Shown: positions 34,918-44,456 of the stretch, piece after piece | How the letters are laid out: each line of letters starts with the position of its first letter | Numbering within the stretch: position 1 is the first letter of the stretch | NCBI RefSeq assembly: GCF_001439605.1 | Contig: NZ_LMBX01000009.1 | Location: forward strand, 62,001 to 126,000 | Direction: 5' to 3' | DNA: 64,000 nucleotides | From: Cytobacillus praedii | GTDB taxonomy: Bacteria > Bacillota > Bacilli > Bacillales > Cytobacillaceae | Translations under genes and position numbers: made by a program | Notes under the pieces: generated by a model | Database searches by the model: none | What the model saw: the letters and a program-made list of their open reading frames with translations, nothing else | What the model was told of the DNA's origin: nothing

Positions 34918-37900
34918 ATGTCCGTTCGCGTATTAATTGGACGCTCAGGCAGCGGAAAAACAGAATTCTGCTTGAATGAAATTCGTGATGAATTGAGAAT
35001 AGCACCTGAGGGCGATCCAATCATTTATCTAGTTCCAGAACAAATGACATTTCAATCTGAATATAAATTAATTACAACACCTGACTTAGGCGGGATGATT
35101 AGGAGCCAAGTATATTCTTTTACCCGGCTGGCTTGGCGAATTCTTCAAGATACGGGCGGGATGAATCGATATCACTTAAATAGCGTTGGAATTAGCATGC
35201 TTATTCGAAAAATAATTGAAGAGAAGAAAGATGAACTTAAGCTATTCCAGCGAGCTGCCGATAAAAATGGCTTTGTTCAGCAAATGGAACAAATGATGAC
35301 AGAGTTTAAGCGCTATTGTATTCAGCCAGCAGAGCTTGCAGAGAGACAAGTGCAACTGTCCTCTGGGGGAAAAACGAATAAAGCACTTCAAGATAAGCTT
35401 CATGATCTTGAATTAATCTATCAATCATTCGAAGATTCTCTTTTTGGTAAATATGTAGATTCAGAGGATTATTTCCGTCTATTCATAGAGAAAGCAGCTG
35501 ACTCTGATTATTTGAAAATGGCAACCGTGTATATTGATGGATTTCATAGCTTCACCCCACAGGAATATTTAATTATCGAGCAGTTAATGAAGCTTTGTAA
35601 AAAGGTAACGATATCCCTTACACTTGATCAGCCTTTTAAACATACTCCTCCGGACGAACTTCATTTATTTCGCATGTCCGGAGAAAATTTCCAGACACTA
35701 TATGAAATAGCTGCACGAAATAGTCTTGAAACAAAAGAAGTTTTTTTGACAGAGTCGAAGAGATGGACTGATTCTTCATTAGTGCATCTTGAAGCGAAAT
35801 TTGATATACGCCCAGCAGTTAGCTATAAGGGAGAAACATCGATTCATATTGGACAGGCAGTGAATAGAAGAGCAGAAATTGAAGGTGTGGCAAGGCATAT
35901 TAATCAGCTGGTTCGTACAAAAGGCTATCGGTATAGGGATATGGCCATCCTTACAAGGAATGTTCAAGATTATAATGACATGATAGAAACGATCTTTACA
36001 GATTATGAAATTCCCTTTTTCATTGACCAAAAGCGGACGATGCTGAACCATCCACTTGTAGAATTTATCCGCTCAAGCCTGGAAATTATTAATGGAAATT
36101 GGCGGTATGAGCCGATTTTCAGAGCGGTAAAGACGGAGCTGTTATTTCCGGTAAAATTAGAAGCGAGTGTGCTGCGTGAACAAATGGATCGTCTTGAAAA
36201 CTATGTACTTGCCTATGGCATCCAAGGGGATCGATGGACTAGAAAAAATAGATGGATCTATCGCAGAATTAGAGGGCTGGAATTTGAAACAATCGTACAA
36301 ACAGATAGCGAAAAGAAAACCGAACAGGAGCTCAATGATTTTCGGGAAATGATTACTTCACCTTTATTAAGACTCTCAAGGAGATTGAAGAAGGCGGAAA
36401 CGGGCAGGCAATACTGTGAAGCGATCTACCTGCTTCTCGAGGAGTTAGACATTCCGGCTAAATTAGAAGCATGGCAAGTATATGAGGAAGAACGCGGAAA
36501 TCTCGTTAAAGCCCGGGAACATGGACAGGCATGGAATGCAATTATGGAGCTTCTTGATCAATATGTCGAAATGATTGGAGAGGAAGCTGTTTCGCCAAAG
36601 AGATTTGCCGAAGTACTTGATGCCGGAATGGAATCTATGCGGTTCACCTTAGTGCCTCCTGCTATGGATCAAGTGATGGTTGCTGATTTAGAAAGGTCAC
36701 GTCTTTCAAACATAAAGACTGCATTTGTCATTGGTCTCAACGAGGGAGTTCTTCCTGCAAAATTCTCGGAGGAAGGTGTATTTGCTGATGAAGATCGTGA
36801 ACAGCTCCTGTCGATCGGAATGAAAATTGCTCACGGAAGCAGAACAAAGCTGCTGGATGAGGAGTTCCTTGCCTATAAAGCATTTGTGACACCGTCAGAG
36901 TCGCTTTTCATTAGCTATCCGCTTGCAAATGAAGAAGGGAAAGCGCTGATTCCGTCATCTTATATAAAGCGGTTGAACGATATTTTTCCTAAAGCGAATC
37001 AGCATTTTTATATGGCAGATCCGGCTGAGCTTCCGGAAATTGAGCAGCTTCAGTATGCTTCGAATAAGAATACAGCTCTCTCTTATTTAACCTCTCAATT
37101 ACAGCTGAAGAAAAGAAATTATCCGATCTATGATTTTTGGTGGGACATTTATAATTATTATTTGAAAAATGAAAGCTTGCGAAGATCTGCTCTTAAAGTG
37201 CTTTCTAGCCTTTATTATGAGAATCGGACAAGCCAGCTGGATGAAAAGACCAGCATGGATTTATATGGTGATCACATTCAGGCAAGTGTATCAAGAATGG
37301 AGCTTTTTTCTAGCTGTCCATTCTCGCATTATGCTCAGCATGGGCTTAAGTTAAGGGAGCGTCAGGTTTTCCGTCTGGAAGCGCCTGATATTGGTGATTT
37401 ATTCCATGCAGCATTAAAATATATTGCCGAGACGGTTATAAAAGATAATCAATCGTGGACGGATATAACAAGAGACCAATGTGAAATTCTAGCTAAGGAA
37501 GCAGTCGAAATGCTGGCACCGAAACTTCAGAATGAAATATTGTTAAGCTCAAACCGTCATTTTTATATAAAAAGAAAGCTAGAGCAAATTATAAGCAGGG
37601 CCTCATTTATTCTTAGCGAGCATGCGAGATCCAGCGGATTTTCTCCAATTGGGTTGGAACTTGGATTTGGTCCGAAAGGAGATCTTCCATCACTGGCATT
37701 CCCGCTGAAAAATGGCTCGAAGATGGAGCTTGTGGGAAGAATTGACCGTGTAGATAAGGCGCAGGATGATCATGGTACATTCTTACGGGTCATTGATTAT
37801 AAATCCAGTTCGAAGGATTTAAATATAAATGAAGTTTACTATGGAATTGCCCTTCAAATGCTAACGTATTTGGATATTATTATTGCTCATTCTAAAGAAC

Positions 37901-38406
37901 TAATCGGTGTAGAAGCTGATCCTGCAGGCGTCTTATATTTTCATGTCCATAATCCAATGATTAGCACGTCAAAAATGCTTACTCTTGAGGATATTGAACA
38001 AGAGATATTCAAAAAATTTAAGATGAATGGACTTTTGCTTGGCGATGAGAGTGTAATCAAATTAATGGACCAAACGCTTGATAAAGGAGATTCCCCTATT
38101 ATATCTGCTGGCTTTAATAAGGATGGATCGATTTCTAAACGTTCGAAGATAGCAAGCAAACAAGAATTTGATTATTTGCGTAAGTTTGTCCGCAGCAAGT
38201 ACACGGAAACTGGAAATCGTATTACAAGTGGGCAAGTGGATATCGCTCCTTACAAAATGAAAGAGAAAACTCCTTGTACATTTTGTTCCTATAAATCGGT
38301 TTGTCAATTTGATGAGTCGCTTGAATCAAATGAATATCAACTGTTAATTCCACATCAAAAGGATGAACTCATTAACATAATTAAAAAGGAGGTGGATGGA
38401 CAATGA
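34918..38406 (+). CDS. addB: AddB, ATP-dependent helicase/nuclease subunit B
   Basis: This 1162-residue AddB (B. subtilis about 1166) forms the AddAB helicase-nuclease that resects double-strand breaks and recognises Chi. The Walker A motif GRSGSGKT lies at residues 8-15. The nuclease region contains LRVIDYKSSSKDL, and the Fe-S cluster cysteines are in SSCPFSH (about 800) and CTFCSYKSVC (about 1120-1129). The ribosome site AGGAAGAGAGG precedes the ATG. The stop overlaps the addA start by 4 bp. Confidence 0.96.
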   Translation: MSVRVLIGRSGSGKTEFCLNEIRDELRIAPEGDPIIYLVPEQMTFQSEYKLITTPDLGGMIRSQVYSFTRLAWRILQDTGGMNRYHLNSVGISMLIRKIIEEKKDELKLFQRAADKNGFVQQMEQMMTEFKRYCIQPAELAERQVQLSSGGKTNKALQDKLHDLELIYQSFEDSLFGKYVDSEDYFRLFIEKAADSDYLKMATVYIDGFHSFTPQEYLIIEQLMKLCKKVTISLTLDQPFKHTPPDELHLFRMSGENFQTLYEIAARNSLETKEVFLTESKRWTDSSLVHLEAKFDIRPAVSYKGETSIHIGQAVNRRAEIEGVARHINQLVRTKGYRYRDMAILTRNVQDYNDMIETIFTDYEIPFFIDQKRTMLNHPLVEFIRSSLEIINGNWRYEPIFRAVKTELLFPVKLEASVLREQMDRLENYVLAYGIQGDRWTRKNRWIYRRIRGLEFETIVQTDSEKKTEQELNDFREMITSPLLRLSRRLKKAETGRQYCEAIYLLLEELDIPAKLEAWQVYEEERGNLVKAREHGQAWNAIMELLDQYVEMIGEEAVSPKRFAEVLDAGMESMRFTLVPPAMDQVMVADLERSRLSNIKTAFVIGLNEGVLPAKFSEEGVFADEDREQLLSIGMKIAHGSRTKLLDEEFLAYKAFVTPSESLFISYPLANEEGKALIPSSYIKRLNDIFPKANQHFYMADPAELPEIEQLQYASNKNTALSYLTSQLQLKKRNYPIYDFWWDIYNYYLKNESLRRSALKVLSSLYYENRTSQLDEKTSMDLYGDHIQASVSRMELFSSCPFSHYAQHGLKLRERQVFRLEAPDIGDLFHAALKYIAETVIKDNQSWTDITRDQCEILAKEAVEMLAPKLQNEILLSSNRHFYIKRKLEQIISRASFILSEHARSSGFSPIGLELGFGPKGDLPSLAFPLKNGSKMELVGRIDRVDKAQDDHGTFLRVIDYKSSSKDLNINEVYYGIALQMLTYLDIIIAHSKELIGVEADPAGVLYFHVHNPMISTSKMLTLEDIEQEIFKKFKMNGLLLGDESVIKLMDQTLDKGDSPIISAGFNKDGSISKRSKIASKQEFDYLRKFVRSKYTETGNRITSGQVDIAPYKMKEKTPCTFCSYKSVCQFDESLESNEYQLLIPHQKDELINIIKKEVDGQ

Positions 38407-41400
38407 CTAAAATGGTTATCCCGCCTAAACCGGCGGATGCGACATGGACGGATGACCAATGGAAGGCAATATGTGCCAAGGGACAGGATATTTTAGTTGC
38501 TGCAGCTGCAGGCTCGGGAAAAACGGCCGTATTGGTTGAAAGAATTATCAATAAAATTCTTTCGGAAGAGGAGCCGCTCAACGTTGATGAACTGCTTGTT
38601 GTAACCTTTACTAATGCATCAGCTGCAGAGATGAGGCACAGAATTGGAGAGGCGCTAGAGAAAGCAATTGATCATAATCCAAAATCCGTACATTTGCGAA
38701 AACAATTAAGTCTATTAAATAGAGCTTCCATCTCCACTCTGCATTCCTTCTGCTTGGAATTGATTCGAAAGTATTACTATTTAATCGATATGGATCCTAG
38801 TTTCCGAATTGCAGATGAAACGGAAGCACAGCTTTTAAGGGATGAAGTATTGGAGGAGCTTTTTGAAGAGGAATATGGACGGGAAGGCAATGATGCCTTC
38901 TTTCAACTTGTTGATACATTTACAAATGATAGAAGTGATTTAGCGCTTCAAGACATCATTCGTGAACTATATGATTTTGCGAGAGCAAACCCATCACCTG
39001 AGCAGTATTTAGATTCGATTGTTCAGATGTATGATGTGAATGAAACAACCAATATAGAAGAGCTGCCGTTTGTTCAGTCGTTATTGCATGATATTGAATT
39101 ACAGCTGCAAGGTGCAAAACAGTTATTAGAACAAGGGCTAGCAATGACAAAGCTTCCAGGGGGGCCTGCTCCAAGAGCTGAGAATTTTATCGATGATCTC
39201 CATGTTGTCCAAACCCTTCTCGATGCAAAAAAAGACTCTTGGGCCACTCTATATGCAGCTATTCAAGCTGCTTCCTTTGGCCGTCTAAAAAACTGCAAAG
39301 GCGATGAATATGAACCAGAACTGATCGATCGGGCTAAAAAGCTAAGGGATCAAGCGAAAAAAGTGATCCAGGATATGAAGGAAGAGCTTTTCTTGCGGAA
39401 ACCGGAAAGTTTTATACATGATATGGCGGAAATGAAGAAATTTATAGAGGGACTTGTCTATTTAGTTAAGGCTTTTTCTAATCGTTTTACGCAAGTAAAA
39501 GCGGAAAAAGGGCTTGTGGATTTTGCAGACCTCGAACATTACTGCTTAGACATTCTTTCTTTCCAAAATAAAGATGGTTTGATAAGTCCATCAGATGCTG
39601 CAATTGCTTGCAGAAAGCAATTTAAAGAAGTATTTGTTGATGAATACCAGGATACTAATATGGTTCAGGAGGCCATCCTCCAATTGGTAACAAAAGATTT
39701 AGAACATGAAGGCAATCTCTTTATGGTAGGCGACGTGAAGCAGTCTATTTATCGTTTCCGGCTGGCTGAGCCGAATTTATTTTTAGGAAAGTATACCCGA
39801 TTTACTCCAACTGGTGAGGAAACAGGCTTGAAAATAGATTTGGCAAGAAATTTTCGAAGCCGAAAAGAAGTGCTTTACGGAACTAATTATATTTTTAAGC
39901 AAATTATGGGTACGGCTGTTGGGGAAATTGACTATGATGATGCGGCAGAACTAGTAAAAGGAGCGCCATATCCTGAAGATGAATCTTATCCGATTGAACT
40001 AGCCATTATTGATATGGAGGGAAGAGAGGAGGAAGAGAGGGAGGAAGCAATTGATCAGGATGGTTTTGATGCAGCAGATCTTGCACAGTCCCAGCTGGAA
40101 GCAAGATATATGGCGTCGAAAATTAAAGAAATCATTAGGAAGCGAAAGGAAGTATACAATCCGAAAACAAAGTCAGGACGCCCTGCGATGTATCGGGATA
40201 TTGTTATTTTGCTTCGTTCAATGACATGGGCCCCGCAAATTATGGAGGAATTCAAGCAACAGGGCATTCCTGTCTATGCAAACCTTTCAACAGGTTATTT
40301 TGAAGCAACAGAAGTGTCAATTATGATGTCGCTGTTGAAGATAATTGATAATCCATATCAGGATATCCCGCTTGCAGCTGTGCTCCGGTCCCCTATTGTA
40401 GGGCTTACAGAGGGAGATTTAGCGCAAATCAGGATCGTAAATAAGAAGAGCTCCTTCTATGAAGCATTGACTGCCTTTTGTGCGAATAAGCCTTCTTTTG
40501 ACATGGAAGGAATCGTTGAAAAGGTTCGTCCATTCTTCGATCAATTAAAGGAATGGCGTGTATTGGCAAGACAAGGTTCTCTTTCTGAGCTTATTTGGCA
40601 GCTGTTCAGGGAAACACATTTTTATGATTTTGTCGGCGGAATGCCTGGCGGGAAGCAAAGACAAGCCAATTTACGTGCTCTTTATGATCGGGCAAGACAG
40701 TACGAGGCCACCTCATTTAGAGGACTGTTTCGTTTCTTGAGATTCATTGAACGCATGCGGGATAGAGGAGATGATCTTGGTGCTGCTCGTGCGCTTGGAG
40801 AACAAGAGGATGTAGTCCGTTTAATGACGATTCATAGCAGCAAAGGATTAGAGTTTCCTTTCGTGTTCATTGCAGGACTTGCCCGCAATTTTAATACAAT
40901 GGATCTGAAAAAAGCCTATATGCTTGATAAAGATTTCGGCTTGGCAGTAAAGTATGTAAACGCAGAAAAAAGAATTTCTTTTCCTTCACTTCCTCAGCTG
41001 GCATTCAAGAGAAAAAAGAAAATGGAGATGCTGGCAGAAGAAATGCGTGTTTTATATGTTGCTTTAACAAGAGCGAAGGAAAAATTATATCTCGTATCAT
41101 CCTTGAAAAGTGCGGCAAAGAAGATGAATCAATGGATGAAAATAGCTGAACATCAGGAATGGCTTTTTAATGAATATGACCGAGCCACTGCAAATAGCTA
41201 TATTGATTGGATTGGCCCATCTCTTGTTAGACATAAGGATTGCCAGCTATTGAGTCTAGATCCTGCGCAAACAGGATCGCTTGTTCCATCAGAAATAAGC
41301 GATCATCCATCAAGCTGGGCGATAACCATTTTGAATACAGAAGAAGCAGCAATGATTATGGAAGAGGATCGTGTTGAAAAGGAAGATTTATTGGAAAAGG

Positions 41401-42167
41401 TTTATGCTGGGGAACTAGTACCAGTGCAATCTGAATGGAAGGGGACAGTGGAGGAGCAGCTGTCATGGAAATATCCAGAAATAGCCGCATCACACTACCG
41501 TTCAAAACAATCTGTATCTGAAGTAAAGAGGCAAAAGGAAATATTTTCGGCTGAAGAGAGCGGGACAGAAGTGATCCGTAAATTTCAAAAACCGCTTTTA
41601 AATCGGCCAAGATTTATGCAAGAAAAGTCGTTAACGCCAGCTGAACGAGGAACAGCCATGCATATGATTATGCAGCATGTCGATTTTCGGGAGACAGTCA
41701 CTATAGAATCTATCCATACAAAAATGGATGAGATGGTCATGAAGGAACTTTTGACAGAAGAACAGCGAGAGGGCATTGACGCGGAGCAAATTATGATGTT
41801 TTTTGAAACAGCTTTAGGTCAGCGGCTTGCTAAGGCGAATGTAATTAATCGAGAAATTCCTTTTAGTTTAGCTTTTCCTGCAAATGAAATTTATCCTGAT
41901 TGGAAGGGACCGAATGAACCTGTACTAATTCAAGGAATTATAGACTGTGTTTTTCAAGATGAGCAAGGAATCGTGCTGCTTGATTATAAAACGGATGGAA
42001 TTACTGACCGTTTTAAAGGCGGTTTTGCTGAGGCAAAGCCAATTCTTGAGGAACGTTATCGGGTTCAGATTGAAATGTATGGAAGGGCGCTTGAACAAAT
42101 TTTGAAGAGGAAAGTAAATGAAAAGTATTTGTTTTTCTTTGATGGTGCTCATGTAATACGTTTGTAA
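38403..42167 (+). CDS. addA: AddA, ATP-dependent helicase/nuclease subunit A
   Basis: This 1254-residue UvrD-family helicase has Walker A AAAGSGKTAVLVERI (about residue 35), Walker B VDEYQDTN, SSKGLEFPFVF, VALTRAKEKLYL and a C-terminal RecB-type nuclease motif VLLDYKTDGI. It is the catalytic partner of AddB. The ATGA overlap and the AAGGAGGTGG site at the end of addB show coupling. In B. subtilis sbcD and sbcC follow; here a terminator and the opposed gerP operon come next. Confidence 0.96.
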   Translation: MTKMVIPPKPADATWTDDQWKAICAKGQDILVAAAAGSGKTAVLVERIINKILSEEEPLNVDELLVVTFTNASAAEMRHRIGEALEKAIDHNPKSVHLRKQLSLLNRASISTLHSFCLELIRKYYYLIDMDPSFRIADETEAQLLRDEVLEELFEEEYGREGNDAFFQLVDTFTNDRSDLALQDIIRELYDFARANPSPEQYLDSIVQMYDVNETTNIEELPFVQSLLHDIELQLQGAKQLLEQGLAMTKLPGGPAPRAENFIDDLHVVQTLLDAKKDSWATLYAAIQAASFGRLKNCKGDEYEPELIDRAKKLRDQAKKVIQDMKEELFLRKPESFIHDMAEMKKFIEGLVYLVKAFSNRFTQVKAEKGLVDFADLEHYCLDILSFQNKDGLISPSDAAIACRKQFKEVFVDEYQDTNMVQEAILQLVTKDLEHEGNLFMVGDVKQSIYRFRLAEPNLFLGKYTRFTPTGEETGLKIDLARNFRSRKEVLYGTNYIFKQIMGTAVGEIDYDDAAELVKGAPYPEDESYPIELAIIDMEGREEEEREEAIDQDGFDAADLAQSQLEARYMASKIKEIIRKRKEVYNPKTKSGRPAMYRDIVILLRSMTWAPQIMEEFKQQGIPVYANLSTGYFEATEVSIMMSLLKIIDNPYQDIPLAAVLRSPIVGLTEGDLAQIRIVNKKSSFYEALTAFCANKPSFDMEGIVEKVRPFFDQLKEWRVLARQGSLSELIWQLFRETHFYDFVGGMPGGKQRQANLRALYDRARQYEATSFRGLFRFLRFIERMRDRGDDLGAARALGEQEDVVRLMTIHSSKGLEFPFVFIAGLARNFNTMDLKKAYMLDKDFGLAVKYVNAEKRISFPSLPQLAFKRKKKMEMLAEEMRVLYVALTRAKEKLYLVSSLKSAAKKMNQWMKIAEHQEWLFNEYDRATANSYIDWIGPSLVRHKDCQLLSLDPAQTGSLVPSEISDHPSSWAITILNTEEAAMIMEEDRVEKEDLLEKVYAGELVPVQSEWKGTVEEQLSWKYPEIAASHYRSKQSVSEVKRQKEIFSAEESGTEVIRKFQKPLLNRPRFMQEKSLTPAERGTAMHMIMQHVDFRETVTIESIHTKMDEMVMKELLTEEQREGIDAEQIMMFFETALGQRLAKANVINREIPFSLAFPANEIYPDWKGPNEPVLIQGIIDCVFQDEQGIVLLDYKTDGITDRFKGGFAEAKPILEERYRVQIEMYGRALEQILKRKVNEKYLFFFDGAHVIRL

Positions 42168-42173
42168 TATAGA

Positions 42174-42212
42174 AAAAGACCGGCTTGGAACGTTTCTTCC
42201 AGCCGGTCTTTT
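42174..42212. terminator. Bidirectional terminator between addA and gerPF
   Basis: AAAAGACCGGCTTGGAA and TTCCAGCCGGTCTTTT form a long stem with T-rich ends in both directions. Confidence 0.92.
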
Positions 42213-42231
42213 CCATTTAATTATACATATT

Positions 42232-42450
42232 TTAATTGTTTCCTAGAATAGGCTGGTCAACTAGATTCGTATCAAGTACATTGCTTGCACTTAGACCGTT
42301 ATTGGCAATAATGAATCCTCCAGTATTTCCAGCCCCTTGACCTAAAACAGATTTTGAACTGCTTTTGGGGGAAATAAAAACAGCATCTCCAAATTGGACA
42401 ATGCCACTATCGATGTTAACAATTTGTACCGGTCCGGTAATTGCTGGCAT
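42232..42450 (-). CDS. gerPF: Spore coat/germination protein GerPF
   Basis: This 72-residue protein is of the GerPA/GerPF family: MPAITGPVQIVNIDSGIVQF at the start and SVLGQGAGNTGGF in the middle. The GerP proteins let germinants pass through the spore coat. It is the last gene of a complete six-gene operon transcribed toward the terminator at 42174. Confidence 0.93.
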   Translation of the reverse strand: MPAITGPVQIVNIDSGIVQFGDAVFISPKSSSKSVLGQGAGNTGGFIIANNGLSASNVLDTNLVDQPILGNN

Positions 42451-42486
42451 GGCATACCATCCTTTTTTAGCCTTAGTTTTGAAATT

Positions 42487-42879
42487 CTATTTTTCATCGG
42501 AGTGATCGGTTAAAAGATGACGAATGTGATCGACTCTCGCTTCCATTGATATATGTTTAGCGCTTCCGATTTGTAAAATGGAGGAAGCGGAAACACCAAT
42601 GACATCAATATTCTGTACTTTTGTTATTGGGTTTAGCTGTTGTGAATGCATCGAGATGTTTTCGGTAATTGGTGAGAAAGGGATCGGAATTTGAAAGGCA
42701 GGATAAGATTTAAAATCCGCTTCATATCCGAAAAAAGCTTCTTCCTCTCTTTGTACAGCAATCGCCCGCGAAAATCCTTGAGTAAAGGTTGAATCCCCAA
42801 TTTCTAGTATGGATGAAAACGATAAGGTTTCTACTTTTAAATGATTAACAACTGAAGTTCGCTGCAGCATAGGAGTCAC
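42487..42879 (-). CDS. gerPE: Spore germination protein GerPE
   Basis: This protein of about 130 residues carries the repeated GerP element (LSFSSILEIGDS near the N-terminus, ASSILQIGSAKHI near the C-terminus). The start is taken as GTG 42879, whose GTGA overlaps the gerPD stop; an ATG three codons later is possible. Neither has a separate ribosome site, so coupled translation is likely. Confidence 0.88.
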   Translation of the reverse strand: MTPMLQRTSVVNHLKVETLSFSSILEIGDSTFTQGFSRAIAVQREEEAFFGYEADFKSYPAFQIPIPFSPITENISMHSQQLNPITKVQNIDVIGVSASSILQIGSAKHISMEARVDHIRHLLTDHSDEK

Positions 42880-43052
42880 TTCGGTGTCAACGGAACAAAG
42901 GGTCCGATGATTAATGATTCTGGGGGTGTATCAAAGACAGAGGCAAGCTGAATGGTTTGTGTATCCCCGACTAATAATAGAGATGAACTTGCTACGCCGA
43001 CGATACGAATAGTTCCAACGCATAGGTCTCTATTATATACTTGAAAATTCAT
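42876..43052 (-). CDS. gerPD: Spore germination protein GerPD
   Basis: This 58-residue protein, the same length as GerPD of B. subtilis, starts MNFQVYNRDLCVG and ends with the conserved DTPPESLIIGPFVPLTPK. The ribosome site AATGAAGAAGG lies before ATG 43052. It overlaps gerPE by 4 bp, and its start overlaps the gerPC stop by 4 bp. Confidence 0.93.
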   Translation of the reverse strand: MNFQVYNRDLCVGTIRIVGVASSSLLLVGDTQTIQLASVFDTPPESLIIGPFVPLTPK

Positions 43053-43678
43053 TCCTTCTTCATTCCTTTCACATGTTCAGGCAAATGGCTAATAAATGCT
43101 TGAACACCATTGCGAATTTCTATCTTGAGCTGATTGATTACTTCTTCATTCAAGTTTCGTTCCTGTCCATGATTTTGATTGGAAGGACTATTATACTGTT
43201 TCAGGTAGTAATCAATTCTATTTGGCAGCTGCTTTTTTATATCTTCTTTAATAAATAAGAAATAAGACTCATCCTCTGGAACTTGTAAGTTTCTTTGTAC
43301 TTCAGCAATAATATTTGGTAAATCGCTTTCTAAATAACGAAATATCTCATCTTCAATTTCCATTGCTTGCTGCATGAAATTTTTTGGATAGACGGGAGCA
43401 TTAATTTTCTCGTTATTTACTGCAAAATCATCAATATTTCCCAAATCATTAGGATTTAAACCGATGTTTAGTGTCCCCTCTAATGTTTCAACCTTGAGCT
43501 GATCAAATTTGTAATCAATTCTTTCAATATTTATAGGAGGCCTCTCTTTAAGGGAATTTATTTCTTTCTGCAGTTCCTGAACGATTAATTCTAAACGCTG
43601 GATTCTTTTTTCCTGTGTCTCAACAAAAGAATGCAACCCTTGTAGATAAGAATAAAATTCCTGACTCAAATACACCAC
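43049..43678 (-). CDS. gerPC: Spore germination protein GerPC
   Basis: This protein of about 209 residues has an N-terminal coiled coil (ETQEKRIQRLELIVQELQKE, residues about 19-38) and the family shape of GerPC. The start is not certain: GTG 43678 gives the longest form, while a TTG at 43669 has GGGGTGG just upstream. It sits third in the operon, between gerPB and gerPD. Confidence 0.87.
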   Translation of the reverse strand: MVYLSQEFYSYLQGLHSFVETQEKRIQRLELIVQELQKEINSLKERPPINIERIDYKFDQLKVETLEGTLNIGLNPNDLGNIDDFAVNNEKINAPVYPKNFMQQAMEIEDEIFRYLESDLPNIIAEVQRNLQVPEDESYFLFIKEDIKKQLPNRIDYYLKQYNSPSNQNHGQERNLNEEVINQLKIEIRNGVQAFISHLPEHVKGMKKE

Positions 43679-43795
43679 CCCATTTTTTTCATCCTTTAAT
43701 AAATTTCGATCAAATCAAGAAAAAATGTTCCACCAGTGTGCACAAAAGCCCCGTACCTAGCCGAAAAGCAGTGCAAGAAACTAAGCTAGACAGAG

Positions 43796-44020
43796 TTATG
43801 CGTTAGATGGAGCGTGTAATGGTACTGCTGGAGTAGCGGCCAAATCTCCTGGGATTGGAACCTCTGCTTCAGGTGCAGGACCTGTAAAACCTCCTGTGTT
43901 ATATAGATATGAGGAAGGCTTAATTATCCCTGCACTGCCAATCTGGAAAACGGAAGAGTTTGATATTCCCTCGATCCGAATTAAATTAATATGAATAGAT
44001 TGCTGAATATAATAATTCAT
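43796..44020 (-). CDS. gerPB: Spore germination protein GerPB
   Basis: This 74-residue protein begins MNYYIQQSIHINLIRIEGIS and contains SVFQIGSAG and YLYNTGGF as in GerPB of B. subtilis. ATG 44020 has AAAGGTG upstream; a GTG three codons earlier overlaps that site. A 117-bp gap separates it from gerPC. Confidence 0.93.
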   Translation of the reverse strand: MNYYIQQSIHINLIRIEGISNSSVFQIGSAGIIKPSSYLYNTGGFTGPAPEAEVPIPGDLAATPAVPLHAPSNA

Positions 44021-44037
44021 AAACATCACCTTTTACA

Positions 44038-44259
44038 CTATGCATTTAACCAAATTCCTTGATCAATATTATCTGAATCATATGTGTTCGTTGAACTTTG
44101 ATGATTATAAACTTGCATCCCATCGCCTGTATTGAAAGAACCAGCGCCTGAAAAGGTCTTTGCAGTAGAAATTGGCATCATTTTGTAAACATCCCCGATG
44201 TTAAAAATTGAACTGCTCCCGACAGATATAACTTGTGCAACTCCAACGATTGCTGGCAT
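44038..44259 (-). CDS. gerPA: Spore germination protein GerPA
   Basis: This 73-residue protein is the first of the operon and homologous to GerPF (MPAIVGVAQVISVG start, KTFSGAGSFNTGDG). The ribosome site is AAGGGTG before ATG 44259. In B. subtilis the operon is made late in the mother cell under sigma-K; I could not fix a convincing sigma-K promoter here. Confidence 0.93.
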   Translation of the reverse strand: MPAIVGVAQVISVGSSSIFNIGDVYKMMPISTAKTFSGAGSFNTGDGMQVYNHQSSTNTYDSDNIDQGIWLNA

Positions 44260-44456
44260 ACACGACACCCTTCAAATTAAATTGATTATCCAATACCTTT
44301 AAAAACTAGATATCGCTTTTCTTTATCCTATGTGCCTAATAAAAGAATGTGATAATATAGCCCAATAAAAGTTTAGTGATGCTTTGAATAACTAGACAAA
44401 ATAAGGATTAATCACCTATGATGAGTTAAATGGCAATAATTAGAAAGGAGGATTTG

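Noticed and set aside
44307-44335. Possible sigma-K promoter for gerPA (GCAC and GATATCTA on the minus strand)
   Set aside because: The -10 element lacks one base of the CATAnnnTA pattern, so the match is no better than chance in AT-rich DNA.
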